A stretch of 52,646 bases of DNA from NCBI GenBank assembly GCA_903916195.1, contig CAIWVP010000198.1, positions 1 to 52,646 of the forward strand. Reading direction: 5' to 3'. This DNA is from an uncultured Verrucomicrobiota bacterium (lineage in GTDB: Bacteria; Verrucomicrobiota; Verrucomicrobiia; Limisphaerales; UBA9464). Position 1 is the first letter of the stretch. The number at the start of each line of letters is the position of its first letter. The notes under the pieces are model-generated. The model saw only the letters and a program-made list of their open reading frames with translations. It was not told the origin of the DNA and ran no database searches. Position numbers and translations under genes: made by a program. Below, piece after piece: positions 19,919 through 28,619 of this stretch.

Positions 19919-20971
19919 TCACAGCGAGGCCGAGGACTTGCGGACGCGGCGGAAGACCCCGAACGCGAGCGCGCCGAGGCCGACGACGACCGCATAGGCC
20001 GAAGGTTCGGGCACCGGAGAGACCGAGGAGTAGACCCAGAGCTGCGGATGATCGATGTCGCCACCACCGTTCTCGCTGACGACGTAAAGGTTGCCCTCGG
20101 TGTCCATCGTCAGCCCTTCGTGCTGTTGGTTGGGGATGTCGAGGGGATTGCCGAGGTCGGAGGCGATGGTCAGCGAGCTGAGGATGTTCCCCGCGCGATC
20201 CATCTGGACGATCTTGCCGGATTGCTGGCTGAGCACGAGCAGTTGGCCATACTGGCCCGAGGTGCCCGGCAAGATGTTGGACAGGGCGAAGACGTCCGCG
20301 AAATCCGCGGTCCCCGCGAGCGCCGGGTCGAACAGGTTGACGGAGTTGGCCGTCGAGGCCGACCCGTTGCTGGCGGTGCCCAAGGCGAAGTTGATGCCGG
20401 TCTGGAAGATCCCCATCGGCGTGATCTCCTTCACGGCGACATAGCCGCCGGTGGCCGGGTCGAAGCTGATCCCCTCGATGCCGATGTTGCCGATCGTGGT
20501 GCCGAGTTTCACCGATTGGAACGACGACCCGGGCCCGAGCGTCGTCCCGGCAGCGTAGGTGAAGAGGCTGGCCAGACGGGTGCGCTCTTCGACCAGCACA
20601 AACTTGCCGGCATCGGGCCCGCTGGACACGTAGGTGAGGCTCTCGGGGTCGTCGAAGTAGACGCCGCGGGGCTTCGTGACATCGGCGGCCAAGGTCATCG
20701 AATCCACAAGTTGGCCGGTCTTCGTGACCTGGACGATCGAGGAGCCACCGTCGCCGATCACGAAGAGCGTCCCGGTGTCCTTGTTGTAGGTCACCCCGGA
20801 GGCTTCCTGCGCGAGCAGGTTGCCAGAAGGCGCGGTCGTGCGGGTCGGTTCGGGAAGATCGTACCGGCCGACCCTCTGGTAGTTGGACAGGTCGATGCTG
20901 AGGATCTGCGCGGAAGCGGAGAGGGTGGCCATCGCGAACGCGAGAGGCACGACGGAGTTCTTCGAAGACAT
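19919..20971 (-). CDS. PEP-CTERM protein with SdiA-regulated/phytase-like beta-propeller
   Basis: The protein has 350 residues. A signal peptide (VVPLAFAMATLSASA) is followed by a propeller domain with repeated blades, such as EASGVTYNKDTGTLFVIGDG, GIEGISFDPATGGYVAVKE, and QQHEGLTMDTEGNLYVVSEN. This resembles the SdiA-regulated (YjiK) family, which is related to esterase-like phytases. It ends with VPEPSAYAVVVG, a hydrophobic helix and RRVRK, a PEP-CTERM sorting signal. It is the first gene of the operon. Whether it has enzyme activity is open: I see no obvious phytase RHG-type catalytic motif. Confidence 0.83.
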   Translation of the reverse strand: MSSKNSVVPLAFAMATLSASAQILSIDLSNYQRVGRYDLPEPTRTTAPSGNLLAQEASGVTYNKDTGTLFVIGDGGSSIVQVTKTGQLVDSMTLAADVTKPRGVYFDDPESLTYVSSGPDAGKFVLVEERTRLASLFTYAAGTTLGPGSSFQSVKLGTTIGNIGIEGISFDPATGGYVAVKEITPMGIFQTGINFALGTASNGSASTANSVNLFDPALAGTADFADVFALSNILPGTSGQYGQLLVLSQQSGKIVQMDRAGNILSSLTIASDLGNPLDIPNQQHEGLTMDTEGNLYVVSENGGGDIDHPQLWVYSSVSPVPEPSAYAVVVGLGALAFGVFRRVRKSSASL

Positions 20972-21531
20972 CAGTTGGGAAGGTTGGTGGATATCGGAAC
21001 GGGAAGACGGCCATGCCCCGGACAATACCGGCGCGCGCTTCCGACCGCGGAAGCCCTCACGGCCCCCGACTAGAACCACCGCACGCCGGACCCCGACTTT
21101 GTCTCAGCCCTGTGCCGACCCTGCCAACTGGCATGTTGCAACAAGGTCGTGACGGAGAAGCCACGCGCAGATGACGGACCTGGAAACCCTCCAGCGGATC
21201 CGTCGCGCGTATCGGCAGCGACCGCCTCGATACGTCGGCGAACGTCCGCAAGACCAACACGACGATGTGCTCCGGCGGCATCCCGGATCGGAGCCCATCA
21301 ACATCCTCTCCAAAGTCGATGGCACGCCGATGGCCAAGAACCCGGACGTGCCGGGTCGGGCAGAATTGCGTCCTGATCCGCCGGCGCTGCCACCTCGGAC
21401 CCGGACTGCTTCCCTTTCACCAGAACGGCGATAGAAGCTGGAGCCGGCCGGCACACCGTTCTCAGCCGACGGGCGGACGGACGAGCGTCCTTGCAGCCCG
21501 GCCGGCGTCCGAAGTTAGAGTGTCCGCGACG
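20972..21531. other. Divergent intergenic region with one doubtful small ORF
   Basis: These 560 bases lie between two divergent genes and must contain both promoters; none stands out. A plus-strand frame of 87 residues at 21171-21434 (start MTDLETLQRIRRAYRQRPPR) has a balanced hydrophilic composition that could be coding, but it has no family resemblance and no ribosome binding site. I keep it only as a doubtful candidate. Nothing else is seen. Confidence 0.3.
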
Positions 21532-23715
21532 ATGAATCTCCCGATGCTCCTGTCCGCGGCGGTCGGCTTGGCGGGTGCCGCCGGCATGATGATGGCGGCG
21601 GATCCGCCGCCCTTCCCCGAGGACCCGGCGGCGGTCCGCGAGCGCACCAGCTTCCAGACCTCGAAGTCCTGGAGCCCGCAGGGGAACCTCCGGTCCGACG
21701 TGGCCATGGTGTACGGCATCGACAGCACCCTGCCGGACCGCGTGAAGAGCTGGCGGGACCGCGGCTACCGCGTGCACCTGATGACGGGCGTCTCGTGGGG
21801 GCAGTATCAGGATTACCTCTACGGCCGGTTCGACGGGACGAACCACGTGGACAACGCGCAGACCGACCGCCACGGCAAGAAGATCAGCCACGGCGGCGAT
21901 GTGTATTACATGTGCCCGGCGGAGAACTTCGGCGAGTTCCTGGCCGTGGGCGTGCAGCGGGGCCTGGATGCGGGCGTGGAGGCCGTGCATCTGGAGGAAC
22001 CGGAATTCTGGGCGCGGGCGGGCTACTCGGAAGGCTTCAAGCGGGAATGGCAGAGCTTCTACCACGAGCCATGGCAGCCGCCGCACGAGTCGGTGGACGG
22101 CCAATGGCGGTCGTCGAAGCTCAAATACTTCCTGTATCGCCGGGCGCTCCAACAGGTGTTCCGGCATGTCCAGGAGCACAACCGGCGCACCGGCCGGGCG
22201 GTCCGTTGCTACGTGCCGACCCACAGCCTCATCAACTACGCGCACTGGCGCATCGTCAGCCCGGAATCGAGCCTCACCCAGCTCGAGGGCTGCGACGGCT
22301 ACATCGCGCAGGTGTGGACCGGCACGGCGCGCACGCCGAACCGTTTCCGCGGCGTGCGCAAGGAGCGGACCTTCGAGACCGCGTTCCTCGAATACGGCGC
22401 GATGCAGAACCTGGTCCGCGCCACCGGCCGCCGGGTCTGGTATCTCAACGATCCGGTGGAGGACGACCCGCGCCACGACTGGACGGATTACCGCGGCAAC
22501 TGGGAATCCACCCTGACGGCCTCGCTGCTCCAGCCGGAGGTCTGGCGCTACGAGGTGGCGCCTTGGCCGGAGCGGATCTTCGGCGGGAAATATCCGCTCG
22601 ACGCGAAGCCGGAGGACAGGAAGGCCATCCCGCAGGATTACGCCAGCGAACTACAAGTCGTGATGCAGGCGCTGGAAAACCTCCGGCAGGCGGATGTGCG
22701 ATGGGATTGCGGCACCCGCGGGATCGGCGTCCTCGTGAGCGATTCGCTGATGTTCCAGCGCGAGCAGCCGACGCCCAGCGATCCGGACATGGCGCAGTTC
22801 TACGGTCTGGCGCTGCCGCTCCTGAAACGCGGCCTGCCGGTGACCCCGGTGCAACTGGAGAACGCCGAGCTGCCCGGCTTCCTCGACGACCAGCGCGTCC
22901 TCCTCCTCAGCTATCAGGGCCAGAAGCCGCTTTCCGCCGAGGTGCATCCGCCGCTGGCGGCATGGGTCCGCAAAGGCGGCGTGCTCGTGGTGGTGGACGA
23001 CGATTCGGATCCCTACAACCGGGTGCGCGAATGGTGGAACGGCGAGGGGAAGGACGGGCGCATCCCCCGCAATGATCTCTTCGCGAAGTTGGGCGTTGCA
23101 GACGATAGCTTTTCCAAAGACGCGCCGACGATGCGGACGGTGGGCAAGGGAGCGGTCATCTGGGTGCGGGAGGATCCGGTCCGCTTCGCGCTCAGCGCCG
23201 AGGCCGACGCCCGCTTGGCCGGGATCGTCCGCAAGGCCGCGATCCGGGCCGGGCTGGAATGGAAGGAGAGCAACCACTTGGCGCTGCGGCGCGGCCCCTA
23301 CGTGATCGGCGCGGGATTGGATGAATCGGTGGCCGGTGCCGCCAAGGAGCTGAAAGGTCGCTTCGTGGACCTGTTCGACCCGGAACTCAAGGTGCGCCGC
23401 ACGGTCGCCTTGCAACCCGGCACCCGGGCCTTCCTGCTCGACCTCGACGTGGTGGGATCCGCCGCGGCGCCGCAGGTCATCGCGTCCGCGTGCAAGGCTC
23501 TTCCTTTGAAACGGGCCGGCGGCGGAGCGGCTTGGACCGTCGAGGGCGTCGGCGACACCCCGGGGCTGGTGCTGATCGCCACGCCCAAGGCACCCCGCTC
23601 CGTGCAACTGGAACGGCAGCCGCTCACGTCCTACACCTATGATACCGCCGAGGGATTGCTTTACGTCCGCTTTCCCAACGAAGCGCGGCCCCGGGACCTC
23701 GTGGTCGAGTTCTAG
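21532..23715 (+). CDS. Large exported protein, putative glycoside hydrolase, unclassified
   Basis: The protein has 727 residues with a signal peptide (MNLPMLLSAAVGLAGAAGMM). The first half reads like a TIM barrel: KSWRDRGYRVHLMTGVSWGQ, then GVEAVHLEEPEFWARAGYSE with acidic residues at the end of a strand, where barrel glycosidases place catalytic groups. Residues of about 440-530 (VTPVQLENAELPGFLDDQRV, AAWVRKGGVLVVVDDD) resemble the glutamine-amidotransferase-like domain of GH42-type beta-galactosidases. A beta-rich C-terminal domain ends FPNEARPRDLVVEF. A carbohydrate-active role is inferred; I cannot place it in a known family. It converges with the isochorismatase-ThuA gene, with 29 bp between stops. 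Confidence 0.6.
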   Translation: MNLPMLLSAAVGLAGAAGMMMAADPPPFPEDPAAVRERTSFQTSKSWSPQGNLRSDVAMVYGIDSTLPDRVKSWRDRGYRVHLMTGVSWGQYQDYLYGRFDGTNHVDNAQTDRHGKKISHGGDVYYMCPAENFGEFLAVGVQRGLDAGVEAVHLEEPEFWARAGYSEGFKREWQSFYHEPWQPPHESVDGQWRSSKLKYFLYRRALQQVFRHVQEHNRRTGRAVRCYVPTHSLINYAHWRIVSPESSLTQLEGCDGYIAQVWTGTARTPNRFRGVRKERTFETAFLEYGAMQNLVRATGRRVWYLNDPVEDDPRHDWTDYRGNWESTLTASLLQPEVWRYEVAPWPERIFGGKYPLDAKPEDRKAIPQDYASELQVVMQALENLRQADVRWDCGTRGIGVLVSDSLMFQREQPTPSDPDMAQFYGLALPLLKRGLPVTPVQLENAELPGFLDDQRVLLLSYQGQKPLSAEVHPPLAAWVRKGGVLVVVDDDSDPYNRVREWWNGEGKDGRIPRNDLFAKLGVADDSFSKDAPTMRTVGKGAVIWVREDPVRFALSAEADARLAGIVRKAAIRAGLEWKESNHLALRRGPYVIGAGLDESVAGAAKELKGRFVDLFDPELKVRRTVALQPGTRAFLLDLDVVGSAAAPQVIASACKALPLKRAGGGAAWTVEGVGDTPGLVLIATPKAPRSVQLERQPLTSYTYDTAEGLLYVRFPNEARPRDLVVEF

Positions 23716-23744
23716 CGGTCCGGACCACGGAACCGGGCAGGCGG

Positions 23745-25346
23745 TCAGAGATCCTCGGGCCGACCCGCGGGCGGGATGAAGTCGTCCATCGACCAGAGGA
23801 TCCCGTTCAGCAACAGCCGGCGGAAGCTCGGCTCGGCGAAATCATCGGGGCTCCCCAGCGAGGTGTAGAAGACGCGGCGACGTTCGCGCGTGTTCGTCCA
23901 CGCCACCGGCTCGGTCTCGGATAGGCCGTCCTCGGTGCGGCCGACCAGCAGCCGGGTGGTCGTCGGAGCGAGGTCGCGGTTGCGGTAGAGATGGGACTTC
24001 GCGCGGAACTCGGGCGCGACGCCGTTGAGGATCGGGCTGGCGGCGGTGGCGCGGTCGTGCCGAACGACCGTCACCTTCCCCGGACCGGTGCCGTAATGGT
24101 CCTGATAATCGCCGCCGAGCACCTCTTCGTCGAAGTGCATCCAGGTCGTGGCGGTCGGCGTCTTCTGGTCGCGCTCCTCGAAGGCGTGGCTCGCGGTGCG
24201 GATGCCGACGACGGCCTTGCCCGCGGCGATGTGGGCGCGGATGGCTTCGAGCATCGGCCCGGGCGGGCTACGGCGACGCGAGCTGATGACGAGCACGTCG
24301 GCCTTGGGGATGGCTTCCCAGCCTTTGAAATCGTTGTCCCCGACCTTCGGCGACGCGGTGACGAACGAAAGCTGATAGCCGCGCCAGGCGAGCTCCTTCT
24401 TGGCGAACTCCGGCAACGTCTCCCCGGTGCGGTATTCGTTCTCGCCGATGATGAAGCAGACCGTCTTCTTCGTGTCGGCCTTGAAGCGGAAGGGCTCGCC
24501 GCCGAGCAGGTCCGCGCTGGTGATGCTCGGGCACCAGTACTGCTCGATGTGCTCGGTCACCAGCTCGGTGCCGCGGAAGTGCGAGACGTAGGGCGCCTTC
24601 CGATGGTTGTACATCGAGTCGGTGAGGTCGCGCATGAGCACGACGTTCTGCCCTTGGGTCACCATCTGCCGGATGGAGAACGGCCGGCCGAGCACGCACA
24701 TGTTGATGTGCACGCCCATGACGATGACGTTCGTGATCCCCCGCTGCCGCATCAGGTAGAAGGCCTCGGCCGAATCGGTGATCGCATCGCCGTCCTCGAT
24801 GGCGAGCCCGGGATGCTGCCGGCTCCAGGCGCGGAAGCCCGGGCAATCGGGACAGCCGTCGCAGCCGCCGTCGGAATCGTCGATGGGGAGCTTCGGTTCC
24901 TTGCCGCCGTTCAACGAGCACCAGCCCTGGAGCGGGACGGTCGTGACGACCTTCGGCGCGGCCTGCGCGAGTTTCCGGCCCGGATGGTCCTGGTAGAACC
25001 CCAGCGTCTCGCTCGGGCAGTGGATGATCAGCGCGCCCTTCGCCCGCGCGGCCTTCAGCACCGCGTCCATGCGCGGCACCATCTCGCCCACGCGTTCGGT
25101 GGCGTCGGGGCAATGATGCTTGTCCCACATGTCGCACACGACGACCGCGGTGCGGGACGGATCCCACGACAGCGACCGCTCGACGGCGACGAAGGCGTTG
25201 GTGTCCTGCGCGTCGCGGACCCGGGAGCGGGCGTGGAGCGCGAGCGGTCCGGCCCGGAGCAGCAGCGGGAGGACGAATGCCGCGAGCAGTAGGATCCGGC
25301 TCGGCCGGCCGGGGGCAAGGCGGGGAATCTTCAAGGAGGCCACCAT
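23745..25346 (-). CDS. Isochorismatase-like cysteine hydrolase fused to ThuA domain
   Basis: The protein has 533 residues. A hydrophobic N-terminus (ILLLAAFVLPLLL, about 18-30) suggests export. The isochorismatase-like domain spans about 55-280, with conserved Asp72 (VVVCDMWDKHHC) and nucleophile Cys217 (GVHINMCVLGRPF). A ThuA-like, glutamine-amidotransferase-fold domain follows from about 294 (VCFIIGENEYRTGETLPEF, KADVLVISSRR, GGDYQDHYGTG), a family linked to carbohydrate use. Fusion of the two is seen in Planctomycetes and Verrucomicrobia; the substrate is unknown. It starts 62 bp after the stop of the HxHP membrane protein gene and may share its operon. The open frame upstream of the chosen ATG has no coding resemblance. 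Confidence 0.85.
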   Translation of the reverse strand: MVASLKIPRLAPGRPSRILLLAAFVLPLLLRAGPLALHARSRVRDAQDTNAFVAVERSLSWDPSRTAVVVCDMWDKHHCPDATERVGEMVPRMDAVLKAARAKGALIIHCPSETLGFYQDHPGRKLAQAAPKVVTTVPLQGWCSLNGGKEPKLPIDDSDGGCDGCPDCPGFRAWSRQHPGLAIEDGDAITDSAEAFYLMRQRGITNVIVMGVHINMCVLGRPFSIRQMVTQGQNVVLMRDLTDSMYNHRKAPYVSHFRGTELVTEHIEQYWCPSITSADLLGGEPFRFKADTKKTVCFIIGENEYRTGETLPEFAKKELAWRGYQLSFVTASPKVGDNDFKGWEAIPKADVLVISSRRRSPPGPMLEAIRAHIAAGKAVVGIRTASHAFEERDQKTPTATTWMHFDEEVLGGDYQDHYGTGPGKVTVVRHDRATAASPILNGVAPEFRAKSHLYRNRDLAPTTTRLLVGRTEDGLSETEPVAWTNTRERRRVFYTSLGSPDDFAEPSFRRLLLNGILWSMDDFIPPAGRPEDL

Positions 25347-25408
25347 GCACCCGGAGCCGCCCCGATCCCAAGCGAAGTCTCCCGGCCCCGAGGTCTCCCG
25401 GTCGCGCC

Positions 25409-26983
25409 TCAACGCGCGGCCAGCGCGTCGTCGGCGACCGTCACCTGGAACGCGCCCGTCCGGACCGCTCCGCCGACCCGGACCTGGGTCCAGACGCGGT
25501 AGCGGCCGGGCTTCGGGAAGACGAACGGGAAGCTCACCTCGCCGCCCCGCGACAGCGCCTCGGCGACGGCCGGTGTCACCGCGGTGAGGTCGCCGCAGTT
25601 CGCATCCACCGCCCGCGCGGCCGCGTCGCCCGCGGTCTTCATCGCGAACCTTCGCGCCGCCGCCATCGAGAGCGTCCCTGCCGGATGCACATGGGCGAAG
25701 ACCGAGCCGTCCTCGTGCTCGACGACCCCGTGACCGAGCATGCGCAGATACGGTTGGAGCGCCGCCGGGCGGCCATCGCGCGACCGGACCAAAGCCCGGA
25801 GCGACGCCGGTTCGCCGACGCGGAAGGTTGCCGGGACGAGTTCGATCGTGGGGTCGTCGGCCGCCGCCGGTACCGTGGCCGCGAGCACGGAATCTTCCGG
25901 GTCGCTCGGGACCCAAGCCACCGAGGAGACGCCCGCGACGATGTCGACCGAATGGGTCACGGTCTCGGTCAAGCCGCCTTCGTGGGTGATATCCGCATAG
26001 AGACGATAACGCCCTTCCGGCAGCGGAGGCAGCGCCGCGGTGTACGACTTGCCGCCCTCCGCGACCGGATGGAGATGCGCGAAGGCCGGGATCGTGCCGG
26101 CCCGGCTTTCACCGACCAGGAACAGATGGAGGAGTTTTCCGTGGTCCGGCACCAGTGCGTAGTCCGGCGACCCCGCGCGGCGATCCGTGATATCGAACCG
26201 CAGCGTCGGCACGCCCTCCGCGACCACGATGGCGACGCTATGTCCCATCGGCTGGAACAACACGCGCGTCCGGTGGTGGCGATCGGTCGCTTCCCACCAA
26301 CGGGATCCGCCCCACACCGCTAGGACCGCGATGCCTGTGGCGAGCGTCCCGCCGATCCAGCCCCGCAACCGGCGACGTCCGTCGATGGCGATGCCCGGCG
26401 CGAGCGTGCTCTCGCGGACCGCGCCGGCGGCGATGCCGGCCAACGCGCCGACCAGCCCGAGCCCGAGGCCGCCCAGCACCCATCCCAACCACTTCGGCAA
26501 CGGTCTCTGCACGGTGGCGACCGAGTTCACCGGCACCAGCAGCGAGCCGCCACTTTCGCCTTCGACCGCCACCTCGACCCCGTACGCGCCGCGCACCATG
26601 AACCAGAGCGCGGCCTGATAGAGGCCTTGTCCGCCCGGCACCGGCACGGCGACGTCCGCGCGCGGCGCGGCGCCGCGTCCGGAGCCGGCATGCAGCGGCA
26701 GCACGGTCACCCGCGTCGGCGATCCCGCGAGCACGCGCACGGAGATCTCGGCGAGGCCGGGCACCACGTCGGGCTGTCGCACCACCACGCGCACCGGGAA
26801 CGAACCGGCCTTCCCTTCGAAGATGATGTGCGGGCTGCCGACATGCGCCCGGACCGGGAGCGCCGCGAGCAGCGACGCCAGCCAGAGGAACGCGGAGAAG
26901 ATCCCGGGCAACCCGGGCAACCCGGGCAACCCGGATGCGCGATGCCCGGACCGGAAGGCGACGACGAGGAGAGGGAGGTTCAT
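25409..26983 (-). CDS. Membrane protein with two HxHP-containing ectodomains
   Basis: The protein has 524 residues. A signal-like N-terminus contains an LPG-LPG-LPG repeat and ends near RAHVGSPHIIFEG. A first beta-rich exported domain runs to about 160, two transmembrane helices follow (about 165-195, LGWVLGGLGLGLVGALAG, and about 210-230, GTLATGIAVLAVWGG), then a second ectodomain to the end. That part contains FAHLHPVAEGG and FAHVHPAGT plus LPEGRYRLYADI, a pattern seen in exported proteins near copper or heavy-metal genes; metal binding is my inference. The ATG overlaps the stop of the upstream membrane gene by 4 bp, so the two are co-translated. The function is unknown. Confidence 0.8.
   Translation of the reverse strand: MNLPLLVVAFRSGHRASGLPGLPGLPGIFSAFLWLASLLAALPVRAHVGSPHIIFEGKAGSFPVRVVVRQPDVVPGLAEISVRVLAGSPTRVTVLPLHAGSGRGAAPRADVAVPVPGGQGLYQAALWFMVRGAYGVEVAVEGESGGSLLVPVNSVATVQRPLPKWLGWVLGGLGLGLVGALAGIAAGAVRESTLAPGIAIDGRRRLRGWIGGTLATGIAVLAVWGGSRWWEATDRHHRTRVLFQPMGHSVAIVVAEGVPTLRFDITDRRAGSPDYALVPDHGKLLHLFLVGESRAGTIPAFAHLHPVAEGGKSYTAALPPLPEGRYRLYADITHEGGLTETVTHSVDIVAGVSSVAWVPSDPEDSVLAATVPAAADDPTIELVPATFRVGEPASLRALVRSRDGRPAALQPYLRMLGHGVVEHEDGSVFAHVHPAGTLSMAAARRFAMKTAGDAAARAVDANCGDLTAVTPAVAEALSRGGEVSFPFVFPKPGRYRVWTQVRVGGAVRTGAFQVTVADDALAAR
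26903..26935. repeat. 9-bp tandem repeat in the start region of the 25409-26983 gene
   Basis: Three perfect copies of CCCGGGCAA and a partial fourth lie inside the signal region, encoding Leu-Pro-Gly repeats. The unit is a multiple of three, so copy-number change would alter length without breaking the frame. Confidence 0.9.
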
Positions 26984-28152
26984 CGGCGGACGCGCGAAAG
27001 GAACGAACCCGCGCCGAGCCCGACCGCGGAGGCCGCGAGCGCGATCGACCCGGCGATGACCATCGACCTCAGGTCGAGCGGATCACGGTCGAGATCCCAG
27101 AACTGGTGCAAGCGGGGCCCGTTGCCGCGCAGGTACCCGAAATACCGGCCACCGGCGAAGATCCCGTTGTCAGCGGCCGGGCTGATCAAGAACGCAGCGA
27201 ACGCGCGCTGCACCGGAAGGAACGTTCCGAGGAAGAGCGCCGCCGCCGCCGGGATCCGCAACAGGTCCCATCCCCGTGCCGACCGCTTCCGCAGCGCGAA
27301 GAACAACAGGTCGATCGCGATCGCCGGCGCGACCAGCAACAGCGGAAACACCGGCGGCGTCATGTGGTCGATGCGGTTCTGGACCGGCGCGAGCTTCGGT
27401 TCCGCCGGGAACAACGGCAGCAGCCAGACCATGCTGACGAGCACGCCGGTGTAGACGAGGGCGACCTTGGTCGCGGACCCGCGCACCGGCGCATACCGCG
27501 CGGCGGCGACGAGGAAGGCCGGATAGAGCAACGACGACGCCTTGGCGAACGTCCCGGTGTGCTGGAGGTTCGGCCAGCTCGCCTCGGTGAGCATGATCGA
27601 CGCGAGCGCGAGCTGGATGCCGTTGGCCGCGATGACCATCCAGCCCCCGCCCGCCGCCCCGCCGGCGGCGACCGAGCGGTTGCGTTCCGCCGCCACGAGG
27701 ACCGACGCGCCGACGACCACGCCGTACATCCCCACCGCCAACAGCGAGTGCGGCGGGGAAAGGATCTTCACATCGAGCCCGTAGGCGCTGTGCCACCAAT
27801 CGTCGAACGGCGCGCTGGTCAGCATCGCCGTGGCGCCCCAGATGCAGATCCAGGCCCCGAGCGGCGCGCGCGCGCCCCAGACCCCGACGGTCACGCCGCG
27901 GAGACCGGCCCGGTCGAGGATCGTCGCTTGGAACGCCAGCCAACCGCTCACGCAGCCGCCCAGCGTCCCGCCGAGGTAGAGCATCATGTGCGCGGGCGTC
28001 CAGAAGGTGTCGCGGCCGATGGAGACGTGCCACGAGATGTCCCAAAGGATGCCGAAGGTGATGCACGCCGCGCCCAAGAGCAGAGCGAGCGAGGTCCAGG
28101 CAGGGCGCGACGAAGCGCGCGCGGTCCCGGCCGCGGGCATCATGACGTCCAT
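26980..28152 (-). CDS. Polytopic membrane protein of unknown function
   Basis: The protein has about 390 residues with roughly ten hydrophobic helices. The ATG of MDVMMPAAGT is chosen; others in frame at 28170 and 28143 cannot be excluded because no ribosome binding site is visible. Conserved-looking polar residues lie in or beside helices: ILWDISWHVSIGRDTFW, PAHMMLYLGG, SPPHSLLAVGMYG and a C-terminal RLHQFWDLDRDPLD. Membrane histidines of this kind often bind heme or metal, which is inference. The stop overlaps the start of the next gene (ATGA), which encodes the HxHP ectodomain protein, so the two probably form one complex. I do not recognise the family. Confidence 0.75.
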   Translation of the reverse strand: MDVMMPAAGTARASSRPAWTSLALLLGAACITFGILWDISWHVSIGRDTFWTPAHMMLYLGGTLGGCVSGWLAFQATILDRAGLRGVTVGVWGARAPLGAWICIWGATAMLTSAPFDDWWHSAYGLDVKILSPPHSLLAVGMYGVVVGASVLVAAERNRSVAAGGAAGGGWMVIAANGIQLALASIMLTEASWPNLQHTGTFAKASSLLYPAFLVAAARYAPVRGSATKVALVYTGVLVSMVWLLPLFPAEPKLAPVQNRIDHMTPPVFPLLLVAPAIAIDLLFFALRKRSARGWDLLRIPAAAALFLGTFLPVQRAFAAFLISPAADNGIFAGGRYFGYLRGNGPRLHQFWDLDRDPLDLRSMVIAGSIALAASAVGLGAGSFLSRVRR

Positions 28153-28619
28153 CGACAAGGCGGTCGGCATCCGCGGCACGATCCCAGCAATGCAGCGCGT
28201 GCGCAACCCCGCCGCCGGATCCCGGGTCGGGCGCCTGTTGCCTCAGAAATTTCGACACCCTGGTGGGGTTGCCTTGGCGCTCGGCAAGAGGCGGCGGCTC
28301 TGTGGAGAAGACCGGTCTGGAAGTTACGAGAACAGCAAAGGTGCCGGCAGATCCCAGGTGTTCCTGCCTTCTCGTCATCCAGCCCCTCTCTCCGGCCGGT
28401 GTTCTCCACCCAGCAAACCCGGCTCCGCGCCGGCTGCCGTCGGCACTGTCGGGTATGGCACAGCGTCCAGTCCAAGCCCAGCGGACACCGGATGGTGGAC
28501 CGACTCGACGCCGAAAGGCGTTCCCATCGGAAGTGAGAACCGCAGGCGACAGGCCACCCGATGGCTCGATTCCTCGATTCCGTTTTCCTGACAGCACGTT
28601 TTCCGTAGGATCCTGACCC
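28153..28619. other. Divergent intergenic region, no supported gene
   Basis: These 467 bases separate a minus-strand membrane gene from the plus-strand pectate-lyase-fold gene. Open frames here lack coding character. The segment around 28295-28350 shares CTCTGTGGAGAA with a segment near 39200 and looks loosely alike beyond it, so it may be a decayed copy of a dispersed sequence. The plus gene has only a weak ribosome-binding-like GGATCC before its ATG. Confidence 0.35.
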
